64,000 bases of DNA from Mactra quadrangularis (Eukaryota; Mollusca; Bivalvia; Venerida; Mactridae): the NCBI GenBank assembly GCA_025267735.1, contig CM046300.1, positions 31,195,322 through 31,259,321 on the forward strand, in the 5' to 3' direction. The translations under genes and the position numbers were made by a program. Of this stretch, positions 1 through 12,960 are shown piece by piece. Each line of letters begins with the position of its first letter. Positions within the stretch are counted from its first letter, which is position 1. The notes under the pieces were generated by a model that saw nothing but the letters and a program-made list of their open reading frames with translations, was not told the DNA's origin and made no database searches.

Positions 1-1313
1 TTCCGTTCTTCGTCGTTTATTATTTTCATGAATGCGTCTTTTGCTTTATAAACTTTACCAACTTGTCGAAGTAGAAAACCTTTATCATATAAAGCGGCCC
101 TGTTCATCCCAAGTTCCTTTGCTTTTTCAAGATGAGCTAATATTTCATCAACTTTCTCCTTATGTATTTCGTAATCAATGTTCGGTAGCTTCTGTGGATG
201 TTTAAGCAAACCTTTGTCGATACCTTCTCTTTTTGAACTGTTATGTGATCCAGGATGGCCTTTTTCAGATACTTTATCTGATTCCAGGGTTGACGACTCT
301 CTTTTTATAGATTTTATGAGCTGATCCTGTAAAGTCAAAGCTAAATGATGATAACTAAGTGACGATGGTCTGTTCTTTATCGCTCTTCTAAATGTTTCGA
401 TTGCTTTTTTTGCATTTTTATGTCTGAAGTGTTTTCCACAATGATCAAGTACGTATGTATCTTCATTTTGGTGTTCTAAAGCCTTATCGAAATATTCATC
501 AGTAGACATATGAAGGTCTTGGTCATTAGGCAATATATCTAAAAACTGATTTGGATATATAGGTTTATTCCGTCTGATATGTTGATCGATCAATCCGAGT
601 AAAACGTACGCTCGTGGTTTCAAATTTTCAAGAGTCGGCGATTTCCATTTAGATTTAATGATATATGCAGATAACTCACTAGCTGAGACAACGCTCTCTT
701 TTGGTACTTTTAAATCTGATTTTTTACATACGTTAGATGTATTAAACAATCGCACTTGAGCGAGAGCGCAACCAAAAGACCAAACGCAAATAATTTCCTC
801 TAATTCAATGGGCCGTTGAAAGCAATGTTTGGCGTATTCTTTAGCTTCGAAAATAGCTTCTTGGTAGATTTCTGATGCTTGTCTGTAAAACTCTATACCT
901 AGTCTAGCGTACGTGTACGCTAATTCTGCTTTAGCGATTATGATTTTCAATGGGTCTTTAGAATCTTCCTCAAGTTTGACGCAAAGATCTTGGATTTCTT
1001 TATACTTTTGACGTTCTCTGATTAGAAACCATCCGCGGTTACAAAGGCCGATTATGTTGCCTGTATATGCCTCTATTGATTTGTCATTATATTGTAATGC
1101 AGATTGTGTATTTCCTACTTGAAAGTTTAGGTAAGATAGCAAATTCAGTGCTCGGCATTTTTCCATTGGAGTTTTAAAATCTTCCATTTCATTCTCTATA
1201 TCACATATCTTCTGTTTAAGATACTTTGGTTTTAATGTGGAGAAATCCTTTTCAATATTAAAAGATGAAGTGTTTTGGCTCAGTTGTTCTTTAAGATCTT
1301 GATCGGCTTCCAT
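1..1313 (-). CDS. IFIT-like tetratricopeptide-repeat protein (5' part, runs off window)
   Basis: An uninterrupted minus-strand reading frame runs from an ATG at 1313 to the window edge, about 437 codons with no stop, so the C-terminus is missing. The translation is all-helical in character with recurring TPR-like helix pairs: around residues 45-80 (ALNLLSYLNFQVGN..SALQYNDKSIEAY), 115-145 (AELAYTYARLGIEFYRQA), 285-325 (YVLDHCGKHFRHKNAKKAIETF) and near the end (LYDKGFLLRQVGKVYKAKDAF). The order TYVLDHCGKHFR / AIETFRRAIKNRPSS / YHHLALTLQDQLIK, followed by a charged linker and a HLEKAKELG helix, resembles vertebrate IFIT proteins, which bind RNA or scaffold innate immune signalling. That functional role is known for the family and only inferred here. 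It has no signal peptide or membrane segment, so it is probably cytosolic. Other TPR families (for example TTC22-like) remain possible. Confidence 0.75.
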   Translation of the reverse strand, partial: MEADQDLKEQLSQNTSSFNIEKDFSTLKPKYLKQKICDIENEMEDFKTPMEKCRALNLLSYLNFQVGNTQSALQYNDKSIEAYTGNIIGLCNRGWFLIRERQKYKEIQDLCVKLEEDSKDPLKIIIAKAELAYTYARLGIEFYRQASEIYQEAIFEAKEYAKHCFQRPIELEEIICVWSFGCALAQVRLFNTSNVCKKSDLKVPKESVVSASELSAYIIKSKWKSPTLENLKPRAYVLLGLIDQHIRRNKPIYPNQFLDILPNDQDLHMSTDEYFDKALEHQNEDTYVLDHCGKHFRHKNAKKAIETFRRAIKNRPSSLSYHHLALTLQDQLIKSIKRESSTLESDKVSEKGHPGSHNSSKREGIDKGLLKHPQKLPNIDYEIHKEKVDEILAHLEKAKELGMNRAALYDKGFLLRQVGKVYKAKDAFMKIINDEER

Positions 1314-1453
1314 GTTTATTCATATAGTTATTAGTAATAACTAACGAATAAATTGTGTTGGTACGATATAACCTTTTAGTATCGGCGTGCTGTTAATGAA
1401 CAAACAGTTCATGTGCCGCTGTAATCAACCAGATTTTGTCCCTCACGACGAAT
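1314..1453 (-). other. 5' UTR part of the TPR-gene exon, with upstream splice acceptor
   Basis: On the minus strand a strong 3' splice site (pyrimidine-rich TTTTATTTTCAG) ends at 1454, so the exon carrying the ATG probably begins at 1453. The segment between it and the ATG has no other in-frame ATG that I see. An upstream non-coding exon further right would be needed. This is inferred from splice consensus only. Confidence 0.45.
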
Positions 1454-1737
1454 CTGAAAATAAAAGTGCTCATATATTTTGCTCAAAGTATAAATAGTTT
1501 GTAGGTAAGGGTTCAAGATCAAGCAGAACCTTTACACAAGACATGGTTAAAACGGTTATCACTATATTTGTTCTGATTTAAGTAATATTTAAAGTAAGAT
1601 TTGTAACAGTCAAGAAACGTTATAATTTTACTAACGACAAAGCCAAGATAAAGGGTACCTCTCTAGTCTCACATATGGCAATTTTCAGACCCCATCAGAG
1701 CGCAAAATCTTTTATAGTAATATAAAGACATGTCTAT

Positions 1738-2105
1738 TAGGGACTTTAGTCAGTTATCTTTCCCTGATAAAATCTGAAGCAATCCAATTGGTAAGTAGGT
1801 CCTTACTGTCGGAATCCTTAGATTTTATCATTGAATTCCTATGTAAGGGTAACAAAATAAATCATCTAATATCTTTCTTGTTAATGCAGATATTAAGAGA
1901 AGTGATGGAATTTAGATAGTTCTTTAACTTAAAAATAATTAGCTTGAATTTCAAACAAATTAAATGATGTACAAAAAAGTTATTTAAGATTAAATTTGGC
2001 AAATTAACATTGAAAAGTAAGGGTAAAATCCGAGTAATCCAACTAATTATACCTACCTATTTTGAAGAGTATACAAGGGGAAATAACTGACTAAAGTCCC
2101 TTATT
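1738..2105. mobile_element. MITE-like element with about 17-bp terminal inverted repeats
   Basis: The left end (TAGGGACTTTAGTCAGTTA) and the right end (TAACTGACTAAAGTCCCTTA) are inverted copies of each other. The element is about 368 bp, AT-rich and has no ORF. A diverged second copy lies at 17241-17595. TA at the borders would fit a Tc1/mariner-type target, but this is not certain. Confidence 0.7.
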
Positions 2106-2172
2106 AGGCACCTATTTTCAAAAGATCTTGGATGGAACATGTAAACCAGAAAGTTAAGTAGATTTACCCATT

Positions 2173-3767
2173 GGGCCTACGGACTCTACATGGTAATTCA
2201 TAGCACCACACGAAAAATTATAAAGATGTATATTTCTTGTAATTAATTAGTTATTTAGTTTGACAAACATGTACTTTAAAATTTGGAAGAAAATTTACAC
2301 CCACTCTCTCATTGTCTGCAACATTAACCAAGGTAAAAAGTGCAAATACCCCAAAATACACAGGGAATGTTAAGTTTCAATTTACATTAATAAGAGAAAA
2401 AAGAAACAAAACTGATTTTTTATATTTGAAAGTATTTGGAGATGAAGACAACACATTTAGAACAAGTTTGATATGAATAATATGGTTTTGTTGACCCTAA
2501 GATGAAAATTATTTACATTTGTAATTGGAAACCAGGGCTACGGACTCTACACGGTAATTCATATCACCACTAGACAAATTAGAAACATGTGTATTCCTTA
2601 TAAATAATTTATAAATAAGTTTGATATACACGTATTTATCAAATTGGAAGAGAATCTACACTGACTCTCATCGTCTGAAACATTTACCAAGGTCAAAAGT
2701 GCAAACACCCAAAAAACGCAGGAATGTTAAGTTTCAATTTACATTTAAATGAGAAAAAAGAAACAAAACTGATTTTTTTATATTTGAAAGATGTTGACAA
2801 CACATTTAGAACAAGTGTAATATGAATAATCTTATGTTTCTTGACCCTATAAAGAAAATCATACAATGGACATCAGGGGCAACGGACTCTACATACTGTC
2901 TTGATGGTATTTACTTGATTTAACAAAGTAGCTAAATGTAAATTGACCTGTGGACTGATATTCTTTTGATACAGTATTAATTTTCTGACTTTTGAAAAAA
3001 TGAGCAATCATAGGAAGACACAATTCCTTTACATTACTTGAGTAAACAAGAAAAATGTATGTTTCTTAGTAACATATAAAATGTCAAAACAAAACAAAGT
3101 CCTGAATTTTCAACCTGTTTCTATGTATATTTCAACACAAAATCTATCAAATAAATTATCTCTATACATATTTTAGTTTGGGAGTAAAAAAATACAAAAG
3201 AATAAATTATGCGAAAATTAACATGGGGCTACGGACTTTACACCTCACCAGTATCTTTTCTATCACATATTTAAAGAGGTTTGTTTAGTTTTAAGTGCAA
3301 TTATCCTTTAAAAAAACAATTAACTTCAACTTACAAACACTACGAATATATATTAAAGTATCGTCTGAAATGTCTAATGTATCAGTTTGACCATTTAAGA
3401 AATCTATCTGAAAATTCATAAATTACGTCAAATTTATTATTATTTTCAAAAGAATGAAGATTGTTAAGACCTACAGTATTTAGATGCATAGCTAGTCAGC
3501 ACAGGTACGAAACTATGACAATTAGAAAAGTTTTATAATTGTCCTGTATGAAAAAAGAAATAGATATAGTAGGGGCTATGAACTCTACAGGGCTACGGAC
3601 AGCAATTATTTGTCTTTAGAGTTTTTTTTTTGTTCTTCTTCTGATTTAATGCCTTTTCTGCATTACCTATATGGCACAACCACAAACAGAAAACGTCAAA
3701 AAACTGCCGCTATGTTTCTTTATATAAAGTCAGCACACAGTTTAAAACAGGGGCTACGGACTCAACA
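2173..3767. repeat. Array of an 18-bp motif (GGGGCTACGGACTCTACA) about every 345 bp
   Basis: Near-identical copies of the motif begin at about 2173, 2534, 2876, 3225, 3571, 3589 (partial) and 3750. The first two units (2173-2533 and 2534-2875) are also clearly homologous across their whole length. The spacers of later units no longer align by eye, although the motif is retained. No ORF is present. Confidence 0.7.
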
Positions 3768-6700
3768 TAAAAATTACTATGTTCAGTAGTTATTTTCCGA
3801 AAAGAAAATGCTATGCTCTAAAGAAAATTCATTTGCGTTAAATAAAAATAATTATAACTGTAAAAGTAAAAAAGATGATACAAGTGAAATAAATCAGTAA
3901 CTGTAAAATCTGTCAAAGATGGTTACGCAAAATTCGTACTTTCGTTACAAGAGTACATGTTTACTCTTTCATGAATATTTTCTTAAATATTGATTATATA
4001 TAACTTTCGTAAAAAATACCGTATACCTGTATGTCAGTCAGAGATAGAAAACACATCAAAGTAACTGTAACAAACAAGAACTTTTCAAAACAACTGATGA
4101 AAAAAGAACAAAATCGCAGTGAGACTCAAAAACTGTAAAAACAGGGTTTTTAGGGAATGTGATCCAAAATAATTCAAATCAAAGTGCTGAAAAGCACTGA
4201 TGCAAGACTGTGTTGAAGGCTCAAACCATCAATAGTTCAAGCTTTAGTTTCGTCTCATGTATAACCAGTCATTAATTTAGGCATAAATCAAATCTGATGA
4301 TTAAGAGCTTTTTAAGAAAGATTGGCATACATTTTCTTATAACTCACTGATCAATGGACTTGTATAATTACTAGTTGATGAAGAGCTGTGAGAAGTCTTA
4401 TTTCCTCATTCAATAGAAATAATGATTTTCAGTAATGTCAACACAATGATTTCATACATCCTGTCTATAATAACAAAATATTGTACTTCAAGTAAAATAT
4501 CAAAATCATGTTGAACACGTGGAGAAAAAATTAAAATCATAATTCACAAGCTAGATGATTCAAAAATGGAAAAAAGAAATTTCAAATAATTCTTGTTTTT
4601 GTAATCTTACTTTCATAGCTATCATAAACAGAACAGAACTGTTCTGCTAATATGAGTTACTTTTAAGGTATGCTGTAGAAATTTTCATAAATGAAGTTGA
4701 TAACAATTGTTGGATCAGCCTGCAGTATGTACATTTTTGAAAAAAAGGACAACGCAACAGCATGAGGTAGAGAACAATATCATCAATTGAAATGAAACAA
4801 TATGAATTGTGAAATACACATTAAAAATAAAAAATGTTTTCATTTTATAGGTATTTTGCCTTAAAGCTGGACCCAATGAAATTATATCTAAATAACTATC
4901 GGATGGAATTTACTCAAATTTTGTTTGTGATTTAACTAGCATAGATTTTAACCTCCGCAAATCCAAAAATTCTGAATTTTTTTAAAATTCATAACATACT
5001 TTCCATAGACATGCAATGCAAACTTTGAAGCCAAAAGAGGGTTTTATTTAATGGGTACATGCCACAATTAGGGCAGCCATGGATATAGGTATAAATGGTT
5101 ATCGTTACGAATCCCAGTGTCTTCAACGTGTCGGTATTGACGATGACCATGAAAAAGCGGGTGTTCGGGGACAGTAGCCCCCGATAAAAGACAAAATATC
5201 ATGAACTTAAAATAAGATCACTTATTTACACATTGGAGTCGTCAGAATCTGATGGTAGAAGCATTTCATGATTTCTTTTACTTGCGTCCTCCTTTTTTAT
5301 TTACAAATGCTGACAGAGCTAATTAAATTGTAATAATTTTTAATTTTATAGTACTGCAATAAAAATTCTGCCATTGATGGGCACTTTAAGTGCATTATTT
5401 TCATTAATTTATTTCTTAATACATTGCAAAATAGATGCTCTTCTTAATTGAGGTTCATGCTAAAAACCACACGTACTGATATATTTCACGCACGTCTTTG
5501 TGAACAGATTTGCTGCATATTTATAAGCGATAGCAATTTATAAGCGATTACTCCAGCTAGGAATTTTGGATCGGGTTTATCGTAAACGAAGCACAAAATG
5601 CATGATGTAAAAGTTATAAATTATTTGTACTAGTCTTTAGTAAGTTTTGATACTGTGTCTGCATGCTGAACTTTTAGATATTGTACATGTTTATCTATAA
5701 CCTGCCATTTAATCATGGAATACTCGCATATTCTGTATTATACCTCTTGTCCCTCTAATCAAACAGGGCTATAGGGTAAATGTTATGGTTATTATTATAG
5801 CTGCGTCGGATTGCAATGAAGTTGCAAAAAAACCCAGAAAATATGCACAGCTAATAAAAGAATATGTTTTCTTTTTTAAAACTCCTTTTTGTTGAAATAA
5901 TGCAAACATATCATACCTACTAACGGGCAAATGTATTTATTGGGGACAAGATTATCTGTATCCAATCAGCCGAGAGGCGAAACAAGTATCCACTGAGACA
6001 GGTTTAAGTCATGCCCCTCATAAACATAGCTGTTAGCTTAACACCCTTCTTATTTATATAGGAATATTTCGGAATATTAGCTCAAAGATTGGGGCTAGTC
6101 CCTATATGTCAAATAGACAGGAACAGTTCTAGAGTCTACCATAATAATGCTGTTATATGTTCGTAGTCCGAACAAATCCTGGACAACACCTGTTTATTCG
6201 GTGTACTTTCATCTGCCCAGAAAGTTCCATAAAATGAATCAAAAAAGGTCTAAATGTTAGGTATCATTCACGTGTCACACAAATCTTGATATTCTCTAAA
6301 TAGACTCGGCACGGCTTAAAACGTTGAGGGATATTACTTCAATTCATTTACTCCAATTGTAAACAAAGCGTGCTAATTCCTGGAATTCTAAAAATAGACT
6401 CAATGGTCTTACATATTATCAGGGCATGTTAAGTCTTGTCTTCTATAAATAAACTTTGGACGGTTTGGATACGTTGTGAATACACAGTAAAACATTTTTG
6501 AAAATTCTAATACTGGTATTTCTAGTTCAGGTGAATTACTACGTACCGGTAAATGCAATAGCCCCCCCCCCCTCCCCAGCTAATATTGAAACGGGCCGGG
6601 GTATATTACACATAATAACTACAGTTTAAATCAGAAGTTACCTTGTAATTCATGTTTACATTTTCTGCGTTCCATGTTTCCTGTTTAGTGAGCATGATGC

Positions 6701-8300
6701 ATGTCTCTAGCCATAAAGCACACAATGACTAGTGTTCTGGGCAACACACAGAACACATTAGAACATATATGTAGGTTATGAACTAGGATTCTGAGCTCAA
6801 ATCAATGTTTGTTTATCCAGTATGTTTCGTAACCAGTTTTCGCGACGTTCGCATATTTGGATCCTCTACATTCCAGTAAATTTGTATCCTTCGATGTTAA
6901 ATCCTAATCCTAGATGTGAATTAGTTAATTCCGTACACTTTTGCTGAATGTTAATGTTTAAATCCAGTTTTAACGCAAGTTTTGACCCATTTTGTTACGA
7001 GCACATTTTGTCTAAATGTCAGCGTTCCTGTCATGTTTACATCTAACTCTGGGAATTTATTCCTACGCTGTACAGTCTAAAGGAACTATGTTTTCGTCTA
7101 AAAGATTGTTTAGGGGCCAAATCAAAGTATTATAGTCATGGATATATCTGCATTTTATTGTTAAATAGGAATTCTAAGTTATTTTAGTCATTGGTAGATA
7201 GAATACTTTCAACGTAAAATAAAACGTTCCAGTTGAAACTTTACCAACGAGTTGTCTTTGTGTTCACCCTTGTGTACCTGGTACGCAGACAATGTTGACA
7301 GGAGCATCGAGTGAACTTCAATCGTTGACGCTACCAATTGAACCACATGTGTAAGAGAACCACTCGACAGGCCTCTCAACCCCGATACCAACCAGTTCAC
7401 CTCGGAGAAACCTCCACTGACGTAGATCGACTGCGGCGGTATAGATCTAGACGATACATCGTGCATAGACCTATACACGCGTCCACAGTTGTCCGGGTTG
7501 AGCTCGTTACAATATTACATTTCAATGTTACGAATATTCGAAGTTTCACTGCGAAGAACAGTAGTAATGAACTTATGAAATATTCGAATTTGCACGGCGA
7601 ATAGACTACTTCACAACTAGCATATTGTGTCATTCAATATTTGTTTATTTTTTTACACAGAAATAAAACATTTACTCCACTGTTTATATTATTGTGAAAT
7701 TTCACCGTTCTTACAAATTCAAAGTAAAGCGTTTGATCGAGTCTTTCCAGGTTTATTGAATTGTTAATCACGTGACTATAGTGCTTGATACGGGGACGAG
7801 TAAAATATTTTCATTCATAATTTTTCATGAATGAAATCGATGTACATGTATACATCCGCGGTAACCAGTCGAGTTATTACTTTTCTAACATAGTTTAATT
7901 GTTCACAAAATTGAAGAGATTTGATGTCGCAATGAATTTTATGAAATATGTGTGAATGCAAGATAAAGGCAGTTATGTATCGAGTTTTTAATATTGAACT
8001 ATTTGCTGGCATGCGGAAAAATGGACCACTACTCAATATCGCAGTTCTGAAATGCCGCTTATAGCTTCGCCTGTTTCACAGTCTTGCTAAAAATGATAAT
8101 AGAACATATACATCATCAGAAAACTCTCAAGATAACGTGTTGGAAAAAAATACTCTTCATTTGATTTAAACTTACATTTTCAGAATATTTCAATGTAACA
8201 TTGGCAAAATCAAAGGGTCCCATTTATCTTGGCTTAGCCGTAAATTTTGATAAGTTTGATTTAACTATGGGAAAAGTACTGCTGTTGGTAGGTTGCACTA
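3768..8300. other. Gene-free AT-rich stretch
   Basis: No convincing coding region, tRNA or recognised mobile element is visible. Noted items: a short hairpin around 5165-5185 (TCGGGG..CCCCGA), a C-tract at about 6561-6577, and a locally GC-richer block at 7240-7500. That block carries overlapping short ORFs on both strands without homology I recognise. It could be an unannotated exon or promoter, but nothing decides this. Confidence 0.5.
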
Positions 8301-8603
8301 AATTATGTAAAATCTTATCAAATAATTACAATTATCAAACATGTTAACTGTATTTTTGTAAGTTCCCAGATACTGTGAACTTACAAAATTATTCGTATAA
8401 ATATGATATTTTGATAGTATTTATACATCGCATGCTCAAATGAATAACTATGTAAAATTATGTAAAATCTTATCAAATAATTACAATTATCAAACATGTG
8501 AACTGTATTTTTGTAAGTTCCCAGATACTGTGAACTTACAAAATTATTCGTATAAATATGATATTTTGATAGTATTTATACATCGCATGCTCAAATGAAT
8601 AAC
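8301..8603. repeat. Direct duplication, 148-bp units separated by 7 bp
   Basis: 8301-8448 is repeated almost without change at 8456-8603, a period of 155 bp. Each unit contains a perfect 10-bp hairpin arm pair (TTGTAAGTTC ... GAACTTACAA). No ORF is present. Confidence 0.9.
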
Positions 8604-9270
8604 ATTGGAACTACAATTAAGGGACTTGCATACAACACATAGATTGAGGACGGTCATTATTTGAGCACAATCTTAACAGTAGATAAAAAAATCCCAGGAT
8701 AAGTGACTGACACTGATACTTTTGAACGATAAGTTCATTATTTCTTGGCTTTATAGGAGTTTGGAAAGAATTTTTGAGACCTACATTGAGATTCTTCTCC
8801 CCCAGCCCGACCAAAAATAGAGATGGGTTTCTTTTATTTTAATTCATTTTTATCAATAACTCTCGGAGGGGAATGGCACTGTAGAAGTCACGACAAAGAC
8901 TTATCTAGTCACAGCCTTCGAATCTTTATTTAACTTTTTATCTTTCAAAATGGAACCTCCTTGTCAAACGAGTTCTAAATTTATTAAGCTTATGGTATAG
9001 TGCGACAATATTAACCTGAGCTTGAACTACATACTTACAATTATTACACACCTTACATTAAATCGTGAGTTTCCGTATGCGCGTTTACGGTTATACACGT
9101 ATTTATAACAACCTAAGCGATTATAAATCAATTTTGTAAACATGACTTTAGTACGTTTAATTTTGGACACATTTAATTTTGAGGGAAGCAAGTAAGTCCG
9201 CAATATTTTTGGGTCAGTTTCGAAGTATTTATTCTTATGAAAATAAAATTGTTCAGTACGTGTATTTCGC

Positions 9271-9465
9271 CGAAAGCTTTCGATAAAATGCGATTTACAA
9301 ACGGAAACAAAAATAGACGATTAATACAGCAGCCTGTTCAGTGACGTCTGTAAGCAAACGTTACGGGCCGAAAGCTTCCGATCAAATGCGATTTACAAAC
9401 AGAAACAAAAATAGACGGTTAATACACAGCCTGTTCAGTAACGTCTGTTAGCGAACGTTACGGGT
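9271..9465. repeat. Tandem duplication of a ~97-bp unit
   Basis: Two adjacent copies start with CCGAAAGCTTTCGAT or CCGAAAGCTTCCGAT and end with ACGTTACGGG. They differ at only a handful of positions. Confidence 0.85.
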
Positions 9466-9640
9466 ACGGGAAAACTCAACCCGTAGACAACCCGTGGATA
9501 ACTCAAGCCAAAGTTGGGACAACTCAAACCGTTAGTGAGGCATTGAATTTTCTCAGGTTGAGTTGTCTATGGGTTGAATTGCCCCGAACCTAACGTTTCG
9601 GAACGTTTCAGAACGTTCGGGGTAATTGAACACGCTGCTG
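9466..9640. repeat. Fragment sharing the AACGTTCC end of the 50704-50993 palindromic element
   Basis: The block at about 9580-9636 (CTAACGTTTCGGAACG ... GGGGTAATTGAACACGCT) closely matches the right terminus and flank of the palindromic element at 50950-51005 (GAACGTTAGGGGTAA.TGAACACGCT). It is preceded by an imperfect hairpin (GACAACTCAAACC ... GGTTGAGTTGTC). Confidence 0.55.
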
Positions 9641-9913
9641 AGTTTAATATATTCTTGCATAAAGGTCAGGCTCAAGTTAATATTGTCGGACTATAGTCCA
9701 TAAGATCAACTTTTGATCAAACAAATATTTAGTCAAGCTGGTGCAAATTTTTCAAAAATAATAGAAGATTTAAAAGAATTATATAATAATTTTGTCAACC
9801 TAGTATTTTGTTTGAAATATTGTAACCCAGATTAGCTTTCCTTGAATAATACAATACGATTCTTTCGGTACGGAGGCTGTATTAATGACGAGTGAACAAG
9901 AGTAAGCTGTAAG

Positions 9914-9957
9914 ATGGCTGACAATAGCACTATGCAATTGAAAAAGACAAGGCACGG
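9914..9957 (+). other. Possible isolated first coding exon (weak)
   Basis: An ATG in good context (AAGATGG) opens a 14-codon frame that ends at a plausible donor (CACGG|GTAAAC). The encoded peptide starts MADNSTMQLKK. No downstream exon in this strand could be linked to it, so it may be chance. Confidence 0.15.
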
Positions 9958-9959
9958 GT

Positions 9960-12510
9960 AAACGTGATTTTAATGTTATTCAACAGTTTCTTTAACGTTT
10001 TTCATATTCCATTTTATCAATGTCAGTTTTAATACATTTAATATGGCATTTAAAGCCTAAAAATATAGCTCAAAGTAAAACAAAGAACAAATACCTGTAC
10101 CCCACAAAAACTAATTATTAAAGAAAAAATCTAAAGATAAAAACTTCAAACTACTTCATAATTACCTCTATATCTAAATAATTATTCTATCAATGGTATA
10201 ACTCCATTTCACGTCTTTATCCGTGCACACACACAACAGGGTATAACTTCTTAGACACCAACTAACTTGTTTGTTTTGATAAAAAAATACAATATATAGT
10301 AATGTGATATTGACTACCATAATCGTACAAACTATTTTCTGAAAATAATACTTGTGTGAATATTATCATTAGCTTAAAGCCCCATCACCAAAAGGTTACA
10401 CTTCCATGGTTTGCGAAGAAAATAGATATTAGTCTATTTTAAACAATCCAACGAAAAGGAACTTTCCAGTAAATGCAGTTACAGCTAAAATTTGTTCGTG
10501 TTATTTATTACGTTTTTAAGTGAAAGTAGATAAAAATCGAAAATAGAATTTGGATACTTAAACAATATTTTTATCATGGTATGTTTAAGATGAAATACTG
10601 CTGTAGAGAGAAAAACATCATCCAAATTATACATTTAAAACAGGGATTTTATATGACAGAGATTTGTAACGATAAGTAAATGTAATGAAATTTTGTACCA
10701 GTACTATTCAAATTGACATAAATGTTAGGAAAAATGTGTTTCTAGATGATTTTGAGGTAAATTACGCTCACAGACTGTTTCACAAAATAATGCATTTTCC
10801 CGACGATCTGCCATTTTTAGCCCCAATTTACGTACCTTAAGTCATATATTCGGTCATAATTGCTACATTTTTTGTCAAAAACTTCAGAAACATTCACAAG
10901 TTGCATGGAAGACATGTACAAAAACATAAATCAAGTTTATAAACTCTGGAATAGTTTGCACAGCCTGCTTCAGCCAGTTATAGACAGTGACGACCGAGAA
11001 AATTAAAAAAAGCACTTCGTTACAAATCCCTGTTATATAGAATCCCTGGATTAAAAGCAAAAGTGTATTAAGTCATATATAGTTATTTCGACAAAAACGT
11101 GAATAAATTAATAATATATTATTAACATTAAATTACGTAATAATTATAAAGAACCTCTTTTTGAAGTTTGAACTTGGATAATCATAAGAAGTTAAATGTC
11201 TTGACATTATAAAATTATTGTGTCTTTAATGCTAGGTTTTTTTTTCAATAACTTCAAGATAAAAGATAGCTTTTTAGTCTGTTATTAATGAACATATCTT
11301 TATGCAGTGGTTTTAAGCTATGATCAATTTATATTATAAAATGGTAGATATAGATCATTATTGTTCAATTACGGGTCATAAATAAGATAGGGAAGGGTGG
11401 GGCTGCTTGAGTGCGTGGGAAAGATCCGATGGCTGAGGTATTACGGTGTGTTATAGAATGAAAAGACAGAGTGGAGCAGAGAAATGATCAACTGAACAGA
11501 ACAGAATACAATGTATAATAAAAAATATAGTTACCGGCGGTGGCGGAGCAGGATCGGAAGGAAATAAAAACAATACCACACAGACTGGTATGTATATCAA
11601 TACATACGACGTGGTGCTTGCTCTTTTTCCAGGCTACATGTATTAGCTGTTACCAACCGTTTTTACCTTGAACAAGAGATATCTTTAAAAAAGATATTCG
11701 GCGCACTGCTGGGTCATTTTCAACGGTTCAAAGTATAAAATAGTACATGTATTAACTATAGGTCAAATGCAGTTTGTTCGAAATTGCAATTCAGCCTCAA
11801 CTGACAATTTTTGTCCGAATGTATTGCCACTTCGCTGATTTGTCAGTTTGGAAAATCTGTCCGATTCTAAAATTAAAAAGATCTTTAATAACAATGCCAT
11901 GGATTTTCGATTAAAATCACTTCTTTCCAGAATGACCAAACGATTTATGTTACTTTTCTGGCGAACATAAAACAATTTGATAGAAATGCTCAATGGCAGC
12001 ATATGACAAAATGAAAAGCCATTCCGAGCGTGCGCTGAGTCATATTCGCAGTTTAGTTATACCGCAAGGGTCGTACCACGACGAATGTGGGATCAATTAG
12101 CATAGTGAGTCACTCATTATACACAGCAGCTACTGTACGTGCTACGCACCAGTTTATCACAAATAGCCAATGGTGTCATGTGTTTTATCATTTCTTTATA
12201 CCGTAAAGGATTTTCATTTGACAAACAGCTATGCTAGAGCAAATTGTATTGGTTAAAATATAGGTCAAAAGTTAAATTGGCTTAGACAGCTGCGCCGAAA
12301 AAGAAATGAATATCTTCTTATTTAAGTAAATGTATTAAACAACATTGACCTTAGCTCAGCCAATTAGAATGCTTTAGAGGAGCATTCTATGGACAGCACT
12401 CGACTATTTTAGAAGCTCGTGAAAACATACTCAATTATTGAAATGCAATGTCATAAAATATATAGAGATTAGTAATGTTTAAAGCGGATACATTGTGAAG
12501 TTATTAAGTT
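9960..12510. other. Gene-free AT-rich stretch
   Basis: I see no coding region, SINE or inverted-repeat element here. A G-rich stretch around 11390-11570 has no ORF of note. Confidence 0.5.
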
Positions 12511-12513
12511 CGT

Positions 12514-12921
12514 ATGCAATCTCCGTAAACAGAGATCCTGTTCTACTCGCGTTGTCGTACTGGATCTCTACTTAGTCAATGCAAGGTCACGTCGAGATGA
12601 ACTTTGTGTCGACCAATCAATGCGTAGCTTTCATCTAGACGAAAACACTATTAATCACATTTTGATTTCGTAATTTCTATTTTTAGACCAAGGTTCGCAT
12701 GCAAATTTAACAGCGGTATTATTCACAGTCTGCGATTGGGTGGCTCATTTCAAATTGCGTGACATAGACGATGTAAACAAGTTACGTATCATAACAATTT
12801 CGTCATGAATATTATGATGAGAAAAGGTCACCTGAACGTGACCTTCGTTTGGAAAAGGCAAGATCTAAATTAGCGAGTATGCGAGCGGTAAAATTTTAGA
12901 TCGGGTTTTAATCAGATTGGT
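12514..12921. repeat. Dispersed ~400-bp repeat, copy 1
   Basis: It is highly similar over its whole length to 60296-60691, from CAATCTCCGTAAACAGAGAT at the left to GTTTTAATCAGATTGG at the right. The two ends share a short inverted CAATCT/AGATTG. It has no ORF. A third, internally deleted copy lies at 31482-31563. Confidence 0.85.
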
Positions 12922-12960
12922 TCGTATGGAAAACAACCAAAAAAAGAATTTCTTAGGGTA

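Noticed and set aside
7209..7633. Overlapping ORFs in a GC-richer block
   Set aside because: Frames on both strands, GTG start for the minus one, and no domain or clear exon borders. Kept only as a note in the gene-free stretch.
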